Notes under the pieces: model-generated | What the model saw: only the letters and a program-made list of their open reading frames with translations | Database searches by the model: none | What the model was told of the DNA's origin: nothing | NCBI GenBank assembly: GCA_019639075.1 | Contig: JAHBSO010000005.1 | Coordinates: 114,811 to 178,810 of the forward strand | Length of the DNA: 64,000 bases | Origin: Actinomycetota bacterium | GTDB lineage: Bacteria; Actinomycetota; Acidimicrobiia; Acidimicrobiales; Iamiaceae | Direction of reading: 5' to 3' | Translations under genes and position numbers: made by a program | Shown: positions 43,763-52,240 of the stretch, piece by piece | How the letters are laid out: every line of letters starts with the position of its first letter | How positions within the stretch are numbered: the first letter of the stretch is position 1

Positions 43763-45921
43763 GCTGGACGACGTTGTCGTCCGAGGCGGCTTCGGTGCCG
43801 AGCCATCGCGGTGTGCCGGTCGCCGAGCTGGTCGAGGACTTCCGCACCGCCTGCATCTCGCGGGCGATCGACGACCGCGAGATCGCGATGCAGAAGCAGT
43901 CGCGCGTGTTCTTCCAGATCTCGGGGGCGGGTCACGAGGCGCTGTACCTCGCCCTCGCCCGTCACCTGCGCCCCGGGTACGACTGGTTCTTCCCCTACTA
44001 CCGGGACCAGGCCCTCGTGCTCGGTCTCGGGGTCACCCCCACGGAGGTGCTGCTCCAGGCGGTCGGGTCGGCCGACGACCCGTCGAGCGCCGGGCGTCAG
44101 ATGCCGTCGCACTGGGGCAACCGCCGGCTCAACATCGTCACCCAGTCGAGCCCCACCGGGAGCCAGTGCATTCCCGCCGTCGGCTGCGCCGAGGGTGGCC
44201 GCTACATCGTGCGCGGGCGCGGCCACCTGCCCGAGGAGGGTGACGTCGGCCCGGGTCGCGACGGCACCAGCGCGGCCCACGGCGACGAGCTGACCTACGT
44301 GTCGCTCGGGGAGGGCGCGTGCAGCGAGGGCGAGTTCTGGGAGAGCCTCAACACGGCGTGCAACCTGGCCCTGCCGGTGCTCTACGTCGTGCCCGACAAC
44401 GGGTTCGCCATCTCGGTGCCGGCGTCCGACCAGCACCCGGCGCCGATCCACGAGCTGGTGCGCGGGTTCCGGGGCCTGCGGGTCCACCGGGTCGACGGCA
44501 CCGACTACTTCGCGTCGCGGGAGGCGGCCCGGTCGATCATCGAGCACGTGCGGGCCGGGGTCGGTCCGGCGTTGATCCACGCCGACGTCGTCCGGCCGTA
44601 CTCGCACTCGGCCGCGGACACGCAGTCGAAGTACCGGTCGGTCGGCGAGCTGGAGGACGAGGCCCGGCGCGATCCGTTGATCCGCTTCGCGCTCGACCTG
44701 GTCGCCGGCGGGGTCCTGACCGAGGACGAGGTCGGCGAGATCCGCGCCGAGGCCCGAGCCGTGGTCATCGCCGCGGCCACGGAGGCGCTGGAGGGTCGCC
44801 GACCCGATCCGGCCTCGGTCACCACGAACGTGACCGACCTTCCCGCGCTGCCGGTGCCGCCGACCCCCGGCGTCGACGGTGTCCCGGAGCACGACGGGCC
44901 GGTGGTGCCGATGGGCGAGGCGATCCGGCTCGCCCTGCACGAGCGGATGGCCGCCGACGACCGGATCCGCGTGTTCGGCGAGGACGTCGCCGACGCCCGC
45001 GAGCAGGTGCTGGCCGGCGTGGAGGGCAAGGGGGGCGTGTTCGGCACGACGCATGGGCTCCAGCGCGAGTTCGGCCAGGCCCGCTGCTACAACACGCCGC
45101 TGTCGGAGGCGAACATCGTCGGGCGGGCGGTGGGCCAGGCGATCCGCGGGTTGCGACCGGCGCCCGAGATCCAGTTCTTCGACTACATCTGGCCGGCCAT
45201 GACCCAGCTGCGCAGCGAGGCGGCGACGATCCGCTGGCGCTCGAACGGTGAGTTCACCTGCCCGACGGTGATCCGGGTCCCGATCGGCGGCTACCTCACC
45301 GGTGGGGCGATCTGGCACAGCCAGTGCGGCGAGTCGATCTTCGCCCACGTCCCCGGGCTGTCGATCGCCATGCCGAGCCGGGCCCGCGACGCCGTGGGTC
45401 TGCTCCGGTACGCGTTCGCGTGCGACGACCCGATGCTGTTCCTCGAGCACAAGCACCTGCTGCGCCAGCCCTACACCGCGGATCCGTTCCCACCCGAGGA
45501 CTGGGTGCTGCCGTGGGGGGTCGGTGAGGTCCGCCGCCCCGGCGACGAGGCCACGGTCGTGACGTGGGGCGCCACGGTCGAGCTGGCGCTCCGGGCGGCC
45601 GAGCAGGTCGCGTCGACGGTCGGCGCGGAGGTCGAGGTGATCGACCTGCGGACGATCGCGCCGTGGGACCACGACCTCGTCGCCGACAGCGTCGCCCGCA
45701 CCAGCCGGCTCCTCGTCGTGCACGAGGACACGCTGACCGCCGGGTTCGGCGCGGAGGTGGCGGCGTGGGTGGGCGAGCACTGCTTCGCCGACCTCGACGC
45801 CCCGATCGCCCGGGTGGGTGCCACCGACACCTGCGTCGCCTACGAGCCCACCCTGGAGCGGGCGATCCTCCCCCAGCTCGACGACATCACCGACGCCCTG
45901 CAGCGCCTCGTGACCTGGTGA
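43759..45921 (+). CDS. 2-oxo acid dehydrogenase E1, alpha and beta fused
   Basis: This 720-residue protein fuses both E1 subunits. The alpha part (about 1-350) carries the ThDP motif GEGACSEGEFWESLN...PDNGF and the substrate segment SHWGNRRLN. The beta part (about 385-720) carries FGEDVADAREQVL, the NTPLSEANIVG loop and the C-terminal HEDTLTAGFGAE. Two-subunit E1 of branched-chain or acetoin type is usually encoded by separate genes. The single chain suggests a fused heterotetramer equivalent. It is coupled to E2. Branched-chain oxo acids are a likely substrate, inferred from family. Confidence 0.9.
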   Translation: MSWTTLSSEAASVPSHRGVPVAELVEDFRTACISRAIDDREIAMQKQSRVFFQISGAGHEALYLALARHLRPGYDWFFPYYRDQALVLGLGVTPTEVLLQAVGSADDPSSAGRQMPSHWGNRRLNIVTQSSPTGSQCIPAVGCAEGGRYIVRGRGHLPEEGDVGPGRDGTSAAHGDELTYVSLGEGACSEGEFWESLNTACNLALPVLYVVPDNGFAISVPASDQHPAPIHELVRGFRGLRVHRVDGTDYFASREAARSIIEHVRAGVGPALIHADVVRPYSHSAADTQSKYRSVGELEDEARRDPLIRFALDLVAGGVLTEDEVGEIRAEARAVVIAAATEALEGRRPDPASVTTNVTDLPALPVPPTPGVDGVPEHDGPVVPMGEAIRLALHERMAADDRIRVFGEDVADAREQVLAGVEGKGGVFGTTHGLQREFGQARCYNTPLSEANIVGRAVGQAIRGLRPAPEIQFFDYIWPAMTQLRSEAATIRWRSNGEFTCPTVIRVPIGGYLTGGAIWHSQCGESIFAHVPGLSIAMPSRARDAVGLLRYAFACDDPMLFLEHKHLLRQPYTADPFPPEDWVLPWGVGEVRRPGDEATVVTWGATVELALRAAEQVASTVGAEVEVIDLRTIAPWDHDLVADSVARTSRLLVVHEDTLTAGFGAEVAAWVGEHCFADLDAPIARVGATDTCVAYEPTLERAILPQLDDITDALQRLVTW

Positions 45922-45939
45922 GCCCGAACGTGCAGCGCG

Positions 45940-46596
45940 TCAGGAGAAGAGCTGGGAGGTGACGTGGGCCAGGTCCTCGACGAGGAGGACGGTGAGGAGG
46001 CACATGATCGAGAAGGCGATCGCCGAGAACTGCCAGCGGTACTTGTGGTCCACGGCGAAGAACCGGCGGATCGTGAAGGTGTCGCACACCAGGGCGAACG
46101 AACCGATGAGGATGCCGACGACCGGTCCCACACCCTTGAGGAAGCTGATGCCGGGCAGCACGAACGGGAAGATGACGTAGGTCAGCGTGCACCGCACGGC
46201 GGAGATGCACATCGAGCGCTGGAAGGCGCGGTAGGTGCTGGCGTCGCTCAGGTCGGCCGGGCGGTCCTGGATGCGCAGCAGGCGGCGGACGAACAGGTCG
46301 GCCCGGCTGCGCTCGATCGGGGCGGCCGGCCGGGTGCCCGGGGCCACCGGGCAGCTCGTCGCCCCACCCCGGAGGATGCCGGGGATCGGGCAGGCGCCGC
46401 CGGAGCGGTCGACCGTGACGTCGACCGTCGCGTCGGGCGTCGGCGCGGTCGGGAGCGTGGCGGGGCTTGCGGCGGTGGCCTGCGCGCGCTCGGCGTGCAT
46501 CCGCCGGAGCCCCTCGATCGCGGCGAGGTCGTCGGCCGTGAGGGTGATCGACGGGGCGTCGGCGAGGTCCGCATCGACGCGCACGGCGGGTTCCAT
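45940..46596 (-). CDS. Hypothetical membrane protein, 218 aa
   Basis: No family is recognised. The N-terminal 100 residues are soluble and Ala/Thr/Pro-rich, including CPIPGILRGG and ATSCPVAPG with single Cys residues. The C-terminal half has three likely membrane helices (about 132-152, 155-172 and 190-210) with short loops and a charged HKYRWQ turn. It converges on the E1 gene with a gap of 18 bases and is divergent from the acyltransferase gene. Confidence 0.75.
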   Translation of the reverse strand: MEPAVRVDADLADAPSITLTADDLAAIEGLRRMHAERAQATAASPATLPTAPTPDATVDVTVDRSGGACPIPGILRGGATSCPVAPGTRPAAPIERSRADLFVRRLLRIQDRPADLSDASTYRAFQRSMCISAVRCTLTYVIFPFVLPGISFLKGVGPVVGILIGSFALVCDTFTIRRFFAVDHKYRWQFSAIAFSIMCLLTVLLVEDLAHVTSQLFS

Positions 46597-46680
46597 GCGG
46601 GCCAGCGTAGGGACGCGGGTCGGCTTCGCACCAGCGCCGTCGGTTCGCGGCCGACTGGCGCCGGGCGGCGGGCCGCGCCC

Positions 46681-46686
46681 TACGCT
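46681..46686 (+). promoter_or_regulatory. Candidate -10 hexamer (TACGCT) of a leaderless gene
   Basis: TACGCT ends 8 bases before ATG 46695 of the acyltransferase gene; no ribosome binding site is visible. Confidence 0.4.
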
Positions 46687-46694
46687 CGGCGCCG

Positions 46695-47495
46695 ATGTTG
46701 CCGAAGCCGGTCCGAGACCGTGTCCACCGGGTCGTGAACGGGGTGATCCAGCGCAGCTGGGCCCGTCTCCGCGTCGCCGGGGCGATCGCCCCCGGCACCG
46801 CGGCGGCCGAGCGGTTCGGGTCCTTCGGGGAGGGCAGCGTGGTCGGCTTCCCGACCGCGGTGCTCTACGGCGAGGGGTCGATCCACATCGGCACCGGCAC
46901 CCTGGTCAGCACGTGGTGCACGCTCGCCGCCGGCTACAGCCCCGACCAGTCGTCGGTGCCGCCCAGGGCGCTCGTCATCGGGGACCGCTCGGTGATCGGC
47001 CTGCGGTCTGGGATCGTCGCCCACGAGTCGATCGAGATCGGTGACGACGTGTGGTTCGGCCAGGAGATCTTCGTGACCGACGCCAACCACGGCTACCAGG
47101 ACCCCGACACGCCCATCGGCAAGCAGCTCGGTCCGCACGAACCGGTGAAGATCGGCTCGGGCACCTGGATCGGGCACGGGTCGGTGGTGCTGCCGGGGAC
47201 GACCATCGGGCGCAACGTCGTGGTGGCCGCCGGTTCGGTCGTCCGGGGCACGATCCCCGACCACGCGGTCGTCGGTGGCGTGCCGGCGAAGGTGATCCGC
47301 CGGTTCGAGCCCGGGGTGGGCTGGGTCCGCCCCGGCGACGACCCGCACGGCGACGTCAAGGTGCTGGAGCCGACCCGGGACCTCGTCGCGCTGGCGAGGG
47401 ACCTCGCGCTCCTGGAGGAGCTGGGCCCCGACGCCTCCGATGAGGCGATCGCCGCGGCCCGGGCCCGCCAGCTCCGCGCCGAACGCCCCCTCTGA
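46695..47495 (+). CDS. Left-handed beta-helix acyltransferase (maltose O-acetyltransferase-like)
   Basis: This 266-residue protein has the hexapeptide-repeat beta-helix of acetyltransferases: IHIGTGTLVS, LVIGDRSVIG and IEIGDDVWFG coils, then VKIGSGTWIGHGSVVLPGTTIG. The catalytic His is in TDANHGY. A C-terminal helical tail (about 215-266) is extra. It would transfer acetyl from CoA to a sugar or polysaccharide. The pilus locus lies downstream beyond trmB, but no glycan cluster surrounds it. TACGCT 8 bases ahead suggests a leaderless start. Confidence 0.86.
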   Translation: MLPKPVRDRVHRVVNGVIQRSWARLRVAGAIAPGTAAAERFGSFGEGSVVGFPTAVLYGEGSIHIGTGTLVSTWCTLAAGYSPDQSSVPPRALVIGDRSVIGLRSGIVAHESIEIGDDVWFGQEIFVTDANHGYQDPDTPIGKQLGPHEPVKIGSGTWIGHGSVVLPGTTIGRNVVVAAGSVVRGTIPDHAVVGGVPAKVIRRFEPGVGWVRPGDDPHGDVKVLEPTRDLVALARDLALLEELGPDASDEAIAAARARQLRAERPL

Positions 47496-47886
47496 ACCAG
47501 CGCCTCATCTGTTCCTTGAGCGGAGCGAGCGCCCACCTCTGTTCCTCGAGCGGAGCGAGCGCCCACCTCTGTTCCTTGAGCGGAGCGAGCGCCAGCGAGC
47601 GAAGTCGAAAGGCGCGCCAGCGAGTGGACTCGCTCCGCTCGACGATCCTTCCGGGTTTCGACTGCGTTCCGCTGGCGCTCCACTCCGCTCAACCAACAGG
47701 CGCTGTTCCTCGAGCGCAGCGGGTGGACTCGCTCCGCTCGACGATCCTTCCGGGTTTCGACTGCGTTCCGCTGGCGCTCCACTCCGCTCAACCAACAGCC
47801 TCTGTTCCTCGAGCGGAGCGAGCGCAGCGAGTGCCCCACCTCTGTTCCTCGAGCGGAGCGAGCGCAGCGAGTGCAGTCGAGAGGCT
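47496..47886. repeat. Intergenic array of GAGCGGAGCGAGCGC-type repeats, including a 99-base-period duplication
   Basis: The whole 391-base gap between the acyltransferase and trmB is repeat DNA and holds no gene. It carries at least five GTTCCTYGAGCGGAGCGAGC-like units. Within it a 76-base segment (47624-47699) recurs exactly at 47723-47798, a period of 99 bases. The units are inverted-repeat halves of TTTCGACTGCG...CTCCGCTC and can form long hairpins. The family also occurs at 16.3 and 63.7 kb. Confidence 0.85.
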
Positions 47887-48591
47887 TCAGCCTCGGACGG
47901 CGACGAGGTCGGTGATGGCGCGGCCGGCGTCGAGGCCGCGCTGCTCGTAGGCGGTGACCGGTCGATCTGGTCGGTCGGTGCGCCAGGTCGTCTCTCCCTC
48001 GTCGTGGTCCACGACCGGACGCAGCCGCGGCTCCGCCGCGAGGGCGAGGCGCATGGCGTCCGCGTAGTCGGGCCAGTCGGTCGCGAGGTGGAGTCGACCA
48101 CCCGGGGCGAGCCGGTCGGTCGCCTCACGGACGAACGTGGCATCGACCAGCCGGCGCTTGTGGTGGCGCTTCTTGGGCCACGGGTCCGGGAACAGGACCC
48201 GGATCGCTCCGATGCTCGCCGGGGGCGCCGTGAGGAGGAGCGCGGTGATGTCGCCGTCGACGACGCGCACGTTGGGTGGACCGTCCGCGTCGAGGTGGCG
48301 GAGGAGGTGGGCGATGCCGGGCCGGTGCAGCTCGACGCCAACGACGTCGACCTCCGGGTGGGCGAGGGCCCAGGCCCGCGTGGCGTCCCCGTTGCCGATG
48401 CCGATGTCGAGGAGGTGTGGCGCCCGGCGCCCGAACGAGGTGTCGAGGTGGTCGGGGGTGAGCGGCCGGTCCGACGGCAGCATCCAGATCGGGGCCAGCT
48501 CGTCGATCGTGGCCAGGCGCGCCGGGGTCATGCGTCCCCGACGGTGCGTGGTGCGGGCACCCCTGCGGGCGGGGGGCTCGGATCCGGTCAC
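47887..48591 (-). CDS. trmB: tRNA (guanine-N7-)-methyltransferase
   Basis: A 234-residue SAM-dependent methyltransferase that modifies G46 of tRNA. The signature FPDPWPKKRHHKRRL is complete. The SAM-binding loop LLDIGIGNGDATRAWA falls near residue 67 and TAYEQRG near the end. The N-terminal HRRGRMTPAR segment is a family feature, so I chose GTG 48591, not the internal ATG 48531. The gene ends right at the repeat array. It is divergent from the pilB operon, 190 bases away, and unrelated to it. Confidence 0.93.
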   Translation of the reverse strand: MTGSEPPARRGARTTHRRGRMTPARLATIDELAPIWMLPSDRPLTPDHLDTSFGRRAPHLLDIGIGNGDATRAWALAHPEVDVVGVELHRPGIAHLLRHLDADGPPNVRVVDGDITALLLTAPPASIGAIRVLFPDPWPKKRHHKRRLVDATFVREATDRLAPGGRLHLATDWPDYADAMRLALAAEPRLRPVVDHDEGETTWRTDRPDRPVTAYEQRGLDAGRAITDLVAVRG

Positions 48592-48781
48592 CAGGGCATC
48601 GTCGCGGCCGGCGCCGGGGGTCGCACAAGTCGGTCGAGGGCTGGGTCGGCGTCGAACCGCGCGATCCGGGCGGCCCCGACCGTGGTCCTGCGGACCGTGC
48701 GCAGTAAGGTTGCGCCGGGCGCGGCGTGCTGCCGCGAGCTCCGGGGGGAGAGATGAAGGTGCGCACCGCGAAGGACCGACC
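48592..48781 (+). promoter_or_regulatory. Divergent trmB-pilB intergenic region with pilB promoter candidate
   Basis: The 190-base region contains TAAGGT at 48705-48710, a possible -10 for the pilus operon. A CCGGGGGGAG element at 48741-48750 recurs before pilC, pilA and the PilX-like gene. The element serves the ATG of a 12-codon frame at 48753. No clear -35 is seen. Confidence 0.4.
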
Positions 48782-48791
48782 GTGGCATTGA
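48753..48791 (+). CDS. Candidate 12-residue leader peptide overlapping the pilB start
   Basis: ATG 48753 lies 3 bases after a strong GGGGGGAG ribosome site and opens a frame of 12 codons (MKVRTAKDRPWH) that stops at TGA 48789-48791. The pilB GTG start (48782) lies inside it, in another frame. Ribosomes finishing the peptide would terminate 7 bases past the pilB start and could reinitiate. A chance short frame is possible; the strong ribosome site argues for use. Confidence 0.4.
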   Translation: MKVRTAKDRPWH

Positions 48792-50416
48792 GGCGTTCGA
48801 AGGACCGCACGTCCGGTCTGGTTGCCGCGAGCACCGGCGTGCACGTCCCCGTCGAGGGCGAGGAGGTGTTCGACCCGGGGCTCACGCCGCAGGAGGTGGC
48901 CCAGCAGCTCGGCCTGCCGTACACCGATCTGACCGACTTCTCCTTCGACCCCAAGGCCGTGGCCATCCTCACCGAGCCCGACGCCCGGCGTCTGCTGGCA
49001 GTGCCGTTGCTCGTCCGTGGCGACCGGGCGACGTTCGCGGTGGCCGAGCCGGGCCGTCCCGGGTTGGTCGAGGAGTTGGTGGAGCTCACCGGGCTGCAGG
49101 TCGACCTCGTCGTGGCCCCGATCGCCGCCGTCGAAACCGCGATCGACGTCGCCTACGAGGCATCGACCGCGGTCTCGGACGCGGTGCGGGTGTTCGAGGC
49201 CCGCGTCTCGGAGCGTCAGACCGCGACCGGAGGCGAGACCGTCCAGGTCGATGCCAACGCCCCGGTCGTGCGGGTGGTGTCGCAGATCCTGACGCAGGCG
49301 GTGCGGGACAACGCGTCGGACGTGCACATCGAGCCCATGGGCGAGCGGGTGCGGGTGCGCAACCGGATCGACGGTGCGCTCCACGAGGTGATGTCGCTGC
49401 CCCAGTCGATGGCGCAGGCCCTGGTCAGCCGCATCAAGATCATGGCCGACCTGAACATCGTCGAGCGCCGCCGGCCCCAGGACGGCCAGATCGAGGCCAC
49501 CGTCGACGGCAAGGAGCTGGACATCCGGGTCAGCACCACGTCGACGGTCAACGGCGAGAAGACCGTGCTCCGGATCCTCGACAAGTCGCGGGCGCTCTAC
49601 GACATCCAGACCCTCGGCATGCCCGACGACGTCGCCTCGGTGTACCGGGAGATCATCCGATCGCCGTACGGGATGGTCGTCTGCGCCGGACCGACCGGAT
49701 CGGGCAAGACCACCACGCTGTACGCGTCGCTGATGGCGATCAACAACGACGAGATCAACGTGATGACCGTCGAGGACCCGGTCGAGTACACGTTCCCGAC
49801 GATCAACCAGATCGGTATCCACGAGCAGGCGGGCGTCACCTTCGCCGCCGGGCTCCGGTCCATCCTGCGCCAGGACCCCGACGCAATCCTCGTCGGCGAG
49901 ATCCGCGACGTGGAGACGGCCCGGATCGCCATCCAGGCCGCGCTGACCGGCCACTTCGTGCTCTCGACCCTCCACGCGACCGACGCGGTGAGCGCCATGC
50001 ACCGCTTCGTCGACATGGGCATCGAGTCGTTCCTGCTGGCGTCGTCGATGCTGGCCGTCGTGGGCCAGCGCCTCATCCGGCGCAACTGCCCGCACTGCCT
50101 GGAGGAGTACGAGCCCCACGTCGAGGACCTGTCGTTCTACGAGCGCATGGGTGGCAAACCGAAGGACACCTTCGTTCGGGGTCGGGGCTGTGCGGAGTGC
50201 TCCGGCACCGGGTACTCGGGCCGCATCGGTGTCTACGAGGTGCTGCGGGTGACCAACGAGATGCGGGACCTGATCGTGCGCAACGCGCCGGTCGACGAGA
50301 TCCGAAGGCTGGCGGTCGAGCAGGGCATGGTCGGCATGCGCGACCAGGCGCTCCGGCTGGTCGCCGAGGACACCACCACCATTGCCGAAGTCGTTCGGAC
50401 CATCTACATTCTCTGA
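48782..50416 (+). CDS. pilB: Type IV pilus extension ATPase PilB (GspE/PulE family)
   Basis: This 544-residue hexameric ATPase powers pilus assembly at the inner face of the membrane. A short MshEN-like N-domain (about 30-140) contains LTPQEVAQQLGLPYTDLTDF. It is followed by the core with Walker A GPTGSGKTT (about 303-311), Asp-box ILRQDPDAILVGEIRD, and the His box LSTLHATDA. A zinc site has two CxxC pairs (CPHC and CAEC). The start GTG 48782 has AAGGA 7 bases upstream and overlaps a candidate leader peptide. It heads the cluster pilB-pilC-prepilins. Confidence 0.94.
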   Translation: MALRRSKDRTSGLVAASTGVHVPVEGEEVFDPGLTPQEVAQQLGLPYTDLTDFSFDPKAVAILTEPDARRLLAVPLLVRGDRATFAVAEPGRPGLVEELVELTGLQVDLVVAPIAAVETAIDVAYEASTAVSDAVRVFEARVSERQTATGGETVQVDANAPVVRVVSQILTQAVRDNASDVHIEPMGERVRVRNRIDGALHEVMSLPQSMAQALVSRIKIMADLNIVERRRPQDGQIEATVDGKELDIRVSTTSTVNGEKTVLRILDKSRALYDIQTLGMPDDVASVYREIIRSPYGMVVCAGPTGSGKTTTLYASLMAINNDEINVMTVEDPVEYTFPTINQIGIHEQAGVTFAAGLRSILRQDPDAILVGEIRDVETARIAIQAALTGHFVLSTLHATDAVSAMHRFVDMGIESFLLASSMLAVVGQRLIRRNCPHCLEEYEPHVEDLSFYERMGGKPKDTFVRGRGCAECSGTGYSGRIGVYEVLRVTNEMRDLIVRNAPVDEIRRLAVEQGMVGMRDQALRLVAEDTTTIAEVVRTIYIL

Positions 50417-50459
50417 AGCCCTGCAAGGGCCGCCTTGCTGATCCTGGGGGGGAGTACAC

Positions 50460-51668
50460 GTGGCGATCTACAAGTACACGGCGGTCACGCCGGAAGGTCA
50501 GCAGATCAAGGACACCATCGAGGGTGTCAGCCTTGCATCGGCGGAGAACGAGCTCCTGCGCCTCAACCTCGATGTCAAGTCGATCAAGGAGCGCAAGGGC
50601 TTCACGCAGATCGAGATCTCCCCCGAGCGCGTCCCGCGCCAGGAGGTCATGCACTTCTCGCGCCAGATCGCCGCGTTCGTGCGCACGGGCATCCCGATCA
50701 TCGACGCCGTGAAGGTGGTCGAGGAAGGTACTGCGAACAAGCGGTTCAAGCTGATCCTGGTCGACGTCCGGGAGCAGCTCGAGGCCGGCGTGCCCTTCTC
50801 CGAGGCGCTCGCCCCGCACGCCGCCGTCTTCCCGCCGTACTACCTCGGCATCCTGCGCTCCGCCGAGCTGACCGGCCAGCTCGACACCGTCCTCGATCAG
50901 CTGTCGCTGTACATCGAGCGCGACATGGAAGCGCGATCGAAGATCAAGAGCGCGCTCACCTACCCCATGGTCGTCATGGTCATGAGCGTGTTGACCATGC
51001 TCGTCATGGTGTTGTTCGTCCTCCCGAAGTTCGTGGACTTCTTCGAGGAGATGAAGGCCGACCTCCCCCTCCCGACCAGGTTGCTGCTCGGTTTCGCGTC
51101 GTTCATGTTCACATGGGGTTGGCTGCTCGGGCTCATCGTCGTGATCTGCGGCGTGCTGTTCTACATGAGCGGGAAGTCGCCGCAGGGTCGCAGGATCCGG
51201 CATTCGGCCTTCATGAAGATCCCGGTCGTCGGCGACATCGTCAGGTACTCGGCGATCGAGCGGTTCTCGCGCATCATCTCGGCGATGATGAAGGCTGGTG
51301 TGCCGCTCCCCGATGCGATGGCATCGGCGATCGAGTCCACGAACAACCAGATCTTCGAGGACGGACTTCGGACCGCTCGCGACGAGATGCTCGAGGGCGA
51401 CGGGGTCTCCGGGCCGCTCGACCGCACCGGCCTGTTCCCGCCGGCTGCCATCCAGATGTTCCGGGTCGGTGAGGAGACGGGCACGCTCGACACCCAGATC
51501 GACTCGGCGGCGACGTACTACTCCCGGGAACTGGAGTACAAGCTGAAGCGCCTGACCGATCTCTTCGAGCCGGCGGTCATCGTGTTCATGGGCTTCATCG
51601 TCGGGTTCGTGGCCGTGGCGTTGATCTCGGCGATGTACGGCGTCTTCCAGGGCCAGGAGCTCCAGTGA
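50460..51668 (+). CDS. pilC: Type IV pilus inner-membrane platform protein PilC (GspF family)
   Basis: A 402-residue platform protein that links the ATPase to pilin polymerisation. It has two GspF repeats (about 65-190 and 270-395), each with a cytoplasmic helical bundle beginning FSRQIAAFVRTGIPI and FSRIISAMMKAGVPL. Three membrane segments lie at about 167-190, 217-238 and 370-395. It begins with GTG 50460 behind GGGGGGGAG at 5 bases. It follows pilB by 43 bases and overlaps the next prepilin by GTGA. Confidence 0.94.
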   Translation: MAIYKYTAVTPEGQQIKDTIEGVSLASAENELLRLNLDVKSIKERKGFTQIEISPERVPRQEVMHFSRQIAAFVRTGIPIIDAVKVVEEGTANKRFKLILVDVREQLEAGVPFSEALAPHAAVFPPYYLGILRSAELTGQLDTVLDQLSLYIERDMEARSKIKSALTYPMVVMVMSVLTMLVMVLFVLPKFVDFFEEMKADLPLPTRLLLGFASFMFTWGWLLGLIVVICGVLFYMSGKSPQGRRIRHSAFMKIPVVGDIVRYSAIERFSRIISAMMKAGVPLPDAMASAIESTNNQIFEDGLRTARDEMLEGDGVSGPLDRTGLFPPAAIQMFRVGEETGTLDTQIDSAATYYSRELEYKLKRLTDLFEPAVIVFMGFIVGFVAVALISAMYGVFQGQELQ

Positions 51669-52240
51669 GGAGCGGGCGGGTCGTCAGGCTCACGGAGCCG
51701 TCGCGTGTGCCGGTGTCGACCAAACGGCGGTCGAGGCTCGGTCGCGTCATCGCACGGGAGAACGGCGAGACGCTCATCGAGGTCCTGATGACGACGGTCC
51801 TGCTCGGGGTCGCGGTGGTTGCGCTGGTGGGCACGATGCTCGCCCTGGTCATCTCATCGAACTCGCACCGTCGCCGTGTGCGTTCGGCGAACGAATCGGT
51901 CGCTGCCGTCGAGGCGTTGCAGAACGTGACGTACGTGCCGTGCGCGACCGATGGGACCCCGTCGTACCAGGCCGCGCTCGACACCCTTTTCAAGACAGGC
52001 CCGGACGTGCCGGTCGACGATGCGTTGCAGTCGGGGTACGACGCCACGTTCAGCGTCCGCTATCTGCAGGATCGGCTGACGTCCACGGCTTCGTTCGATG
52101 ACGACTGCCCCGGTGGTGGGGACCAGGGCGTCCAGGAGATCACGGTCACGATCGTCTCGCTGAACCAGACGACGGTGACCGAGGAGGTCGTGATGTACAA
52201 GCGCGACGAGCGTGCCGATTGTCTGAGCGAACCGTGCTGA
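51665..52240 (+). CDS. Type IV prepilin-like protein (minor pilin), 191 aa
   Basis: A 191-residue protein with a prepilin peptidase site. A basic 34-residue leader ends in ENG, cut before Glu35, and the helix ETLIEVLMTTVLLGVAVVAL follows with Glu39 at +5. The first mature residue is Glu instead of the usual Phe. The soluble part has two Cys near residues 93 and 146 that may pair, and a Cys-rich tail. It is coupled to pilC by GTGA and overlaps the next gene by 7 bases. It may prime pilus assembly, as PilV/PilW-type minor pilins do. Confidence 0.85.
   Translation: MRSGRVVRLTEPSRVPVSTKRRSRLGRVIARENGETLIEVLMTTVLLGVAVVALVGTMLALVISSNSHRRRVRSANESVAAVEALQNVTYVPCATDGTPSYQAALDTLFKTGPDVPVDDALQSGYDATFSVRYLQDRLTSTASFDDDCPGGGDQGVQEITVTIVSLNQTTVTEEVVMYKRDERADCLSEPC

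Noticed and set aside
47496..47886. Repeat array as an insertion sequence or integron
   Set aside because: There is no transposase or integrase gene and no target-site duplication. Only short palindromic units are seen.
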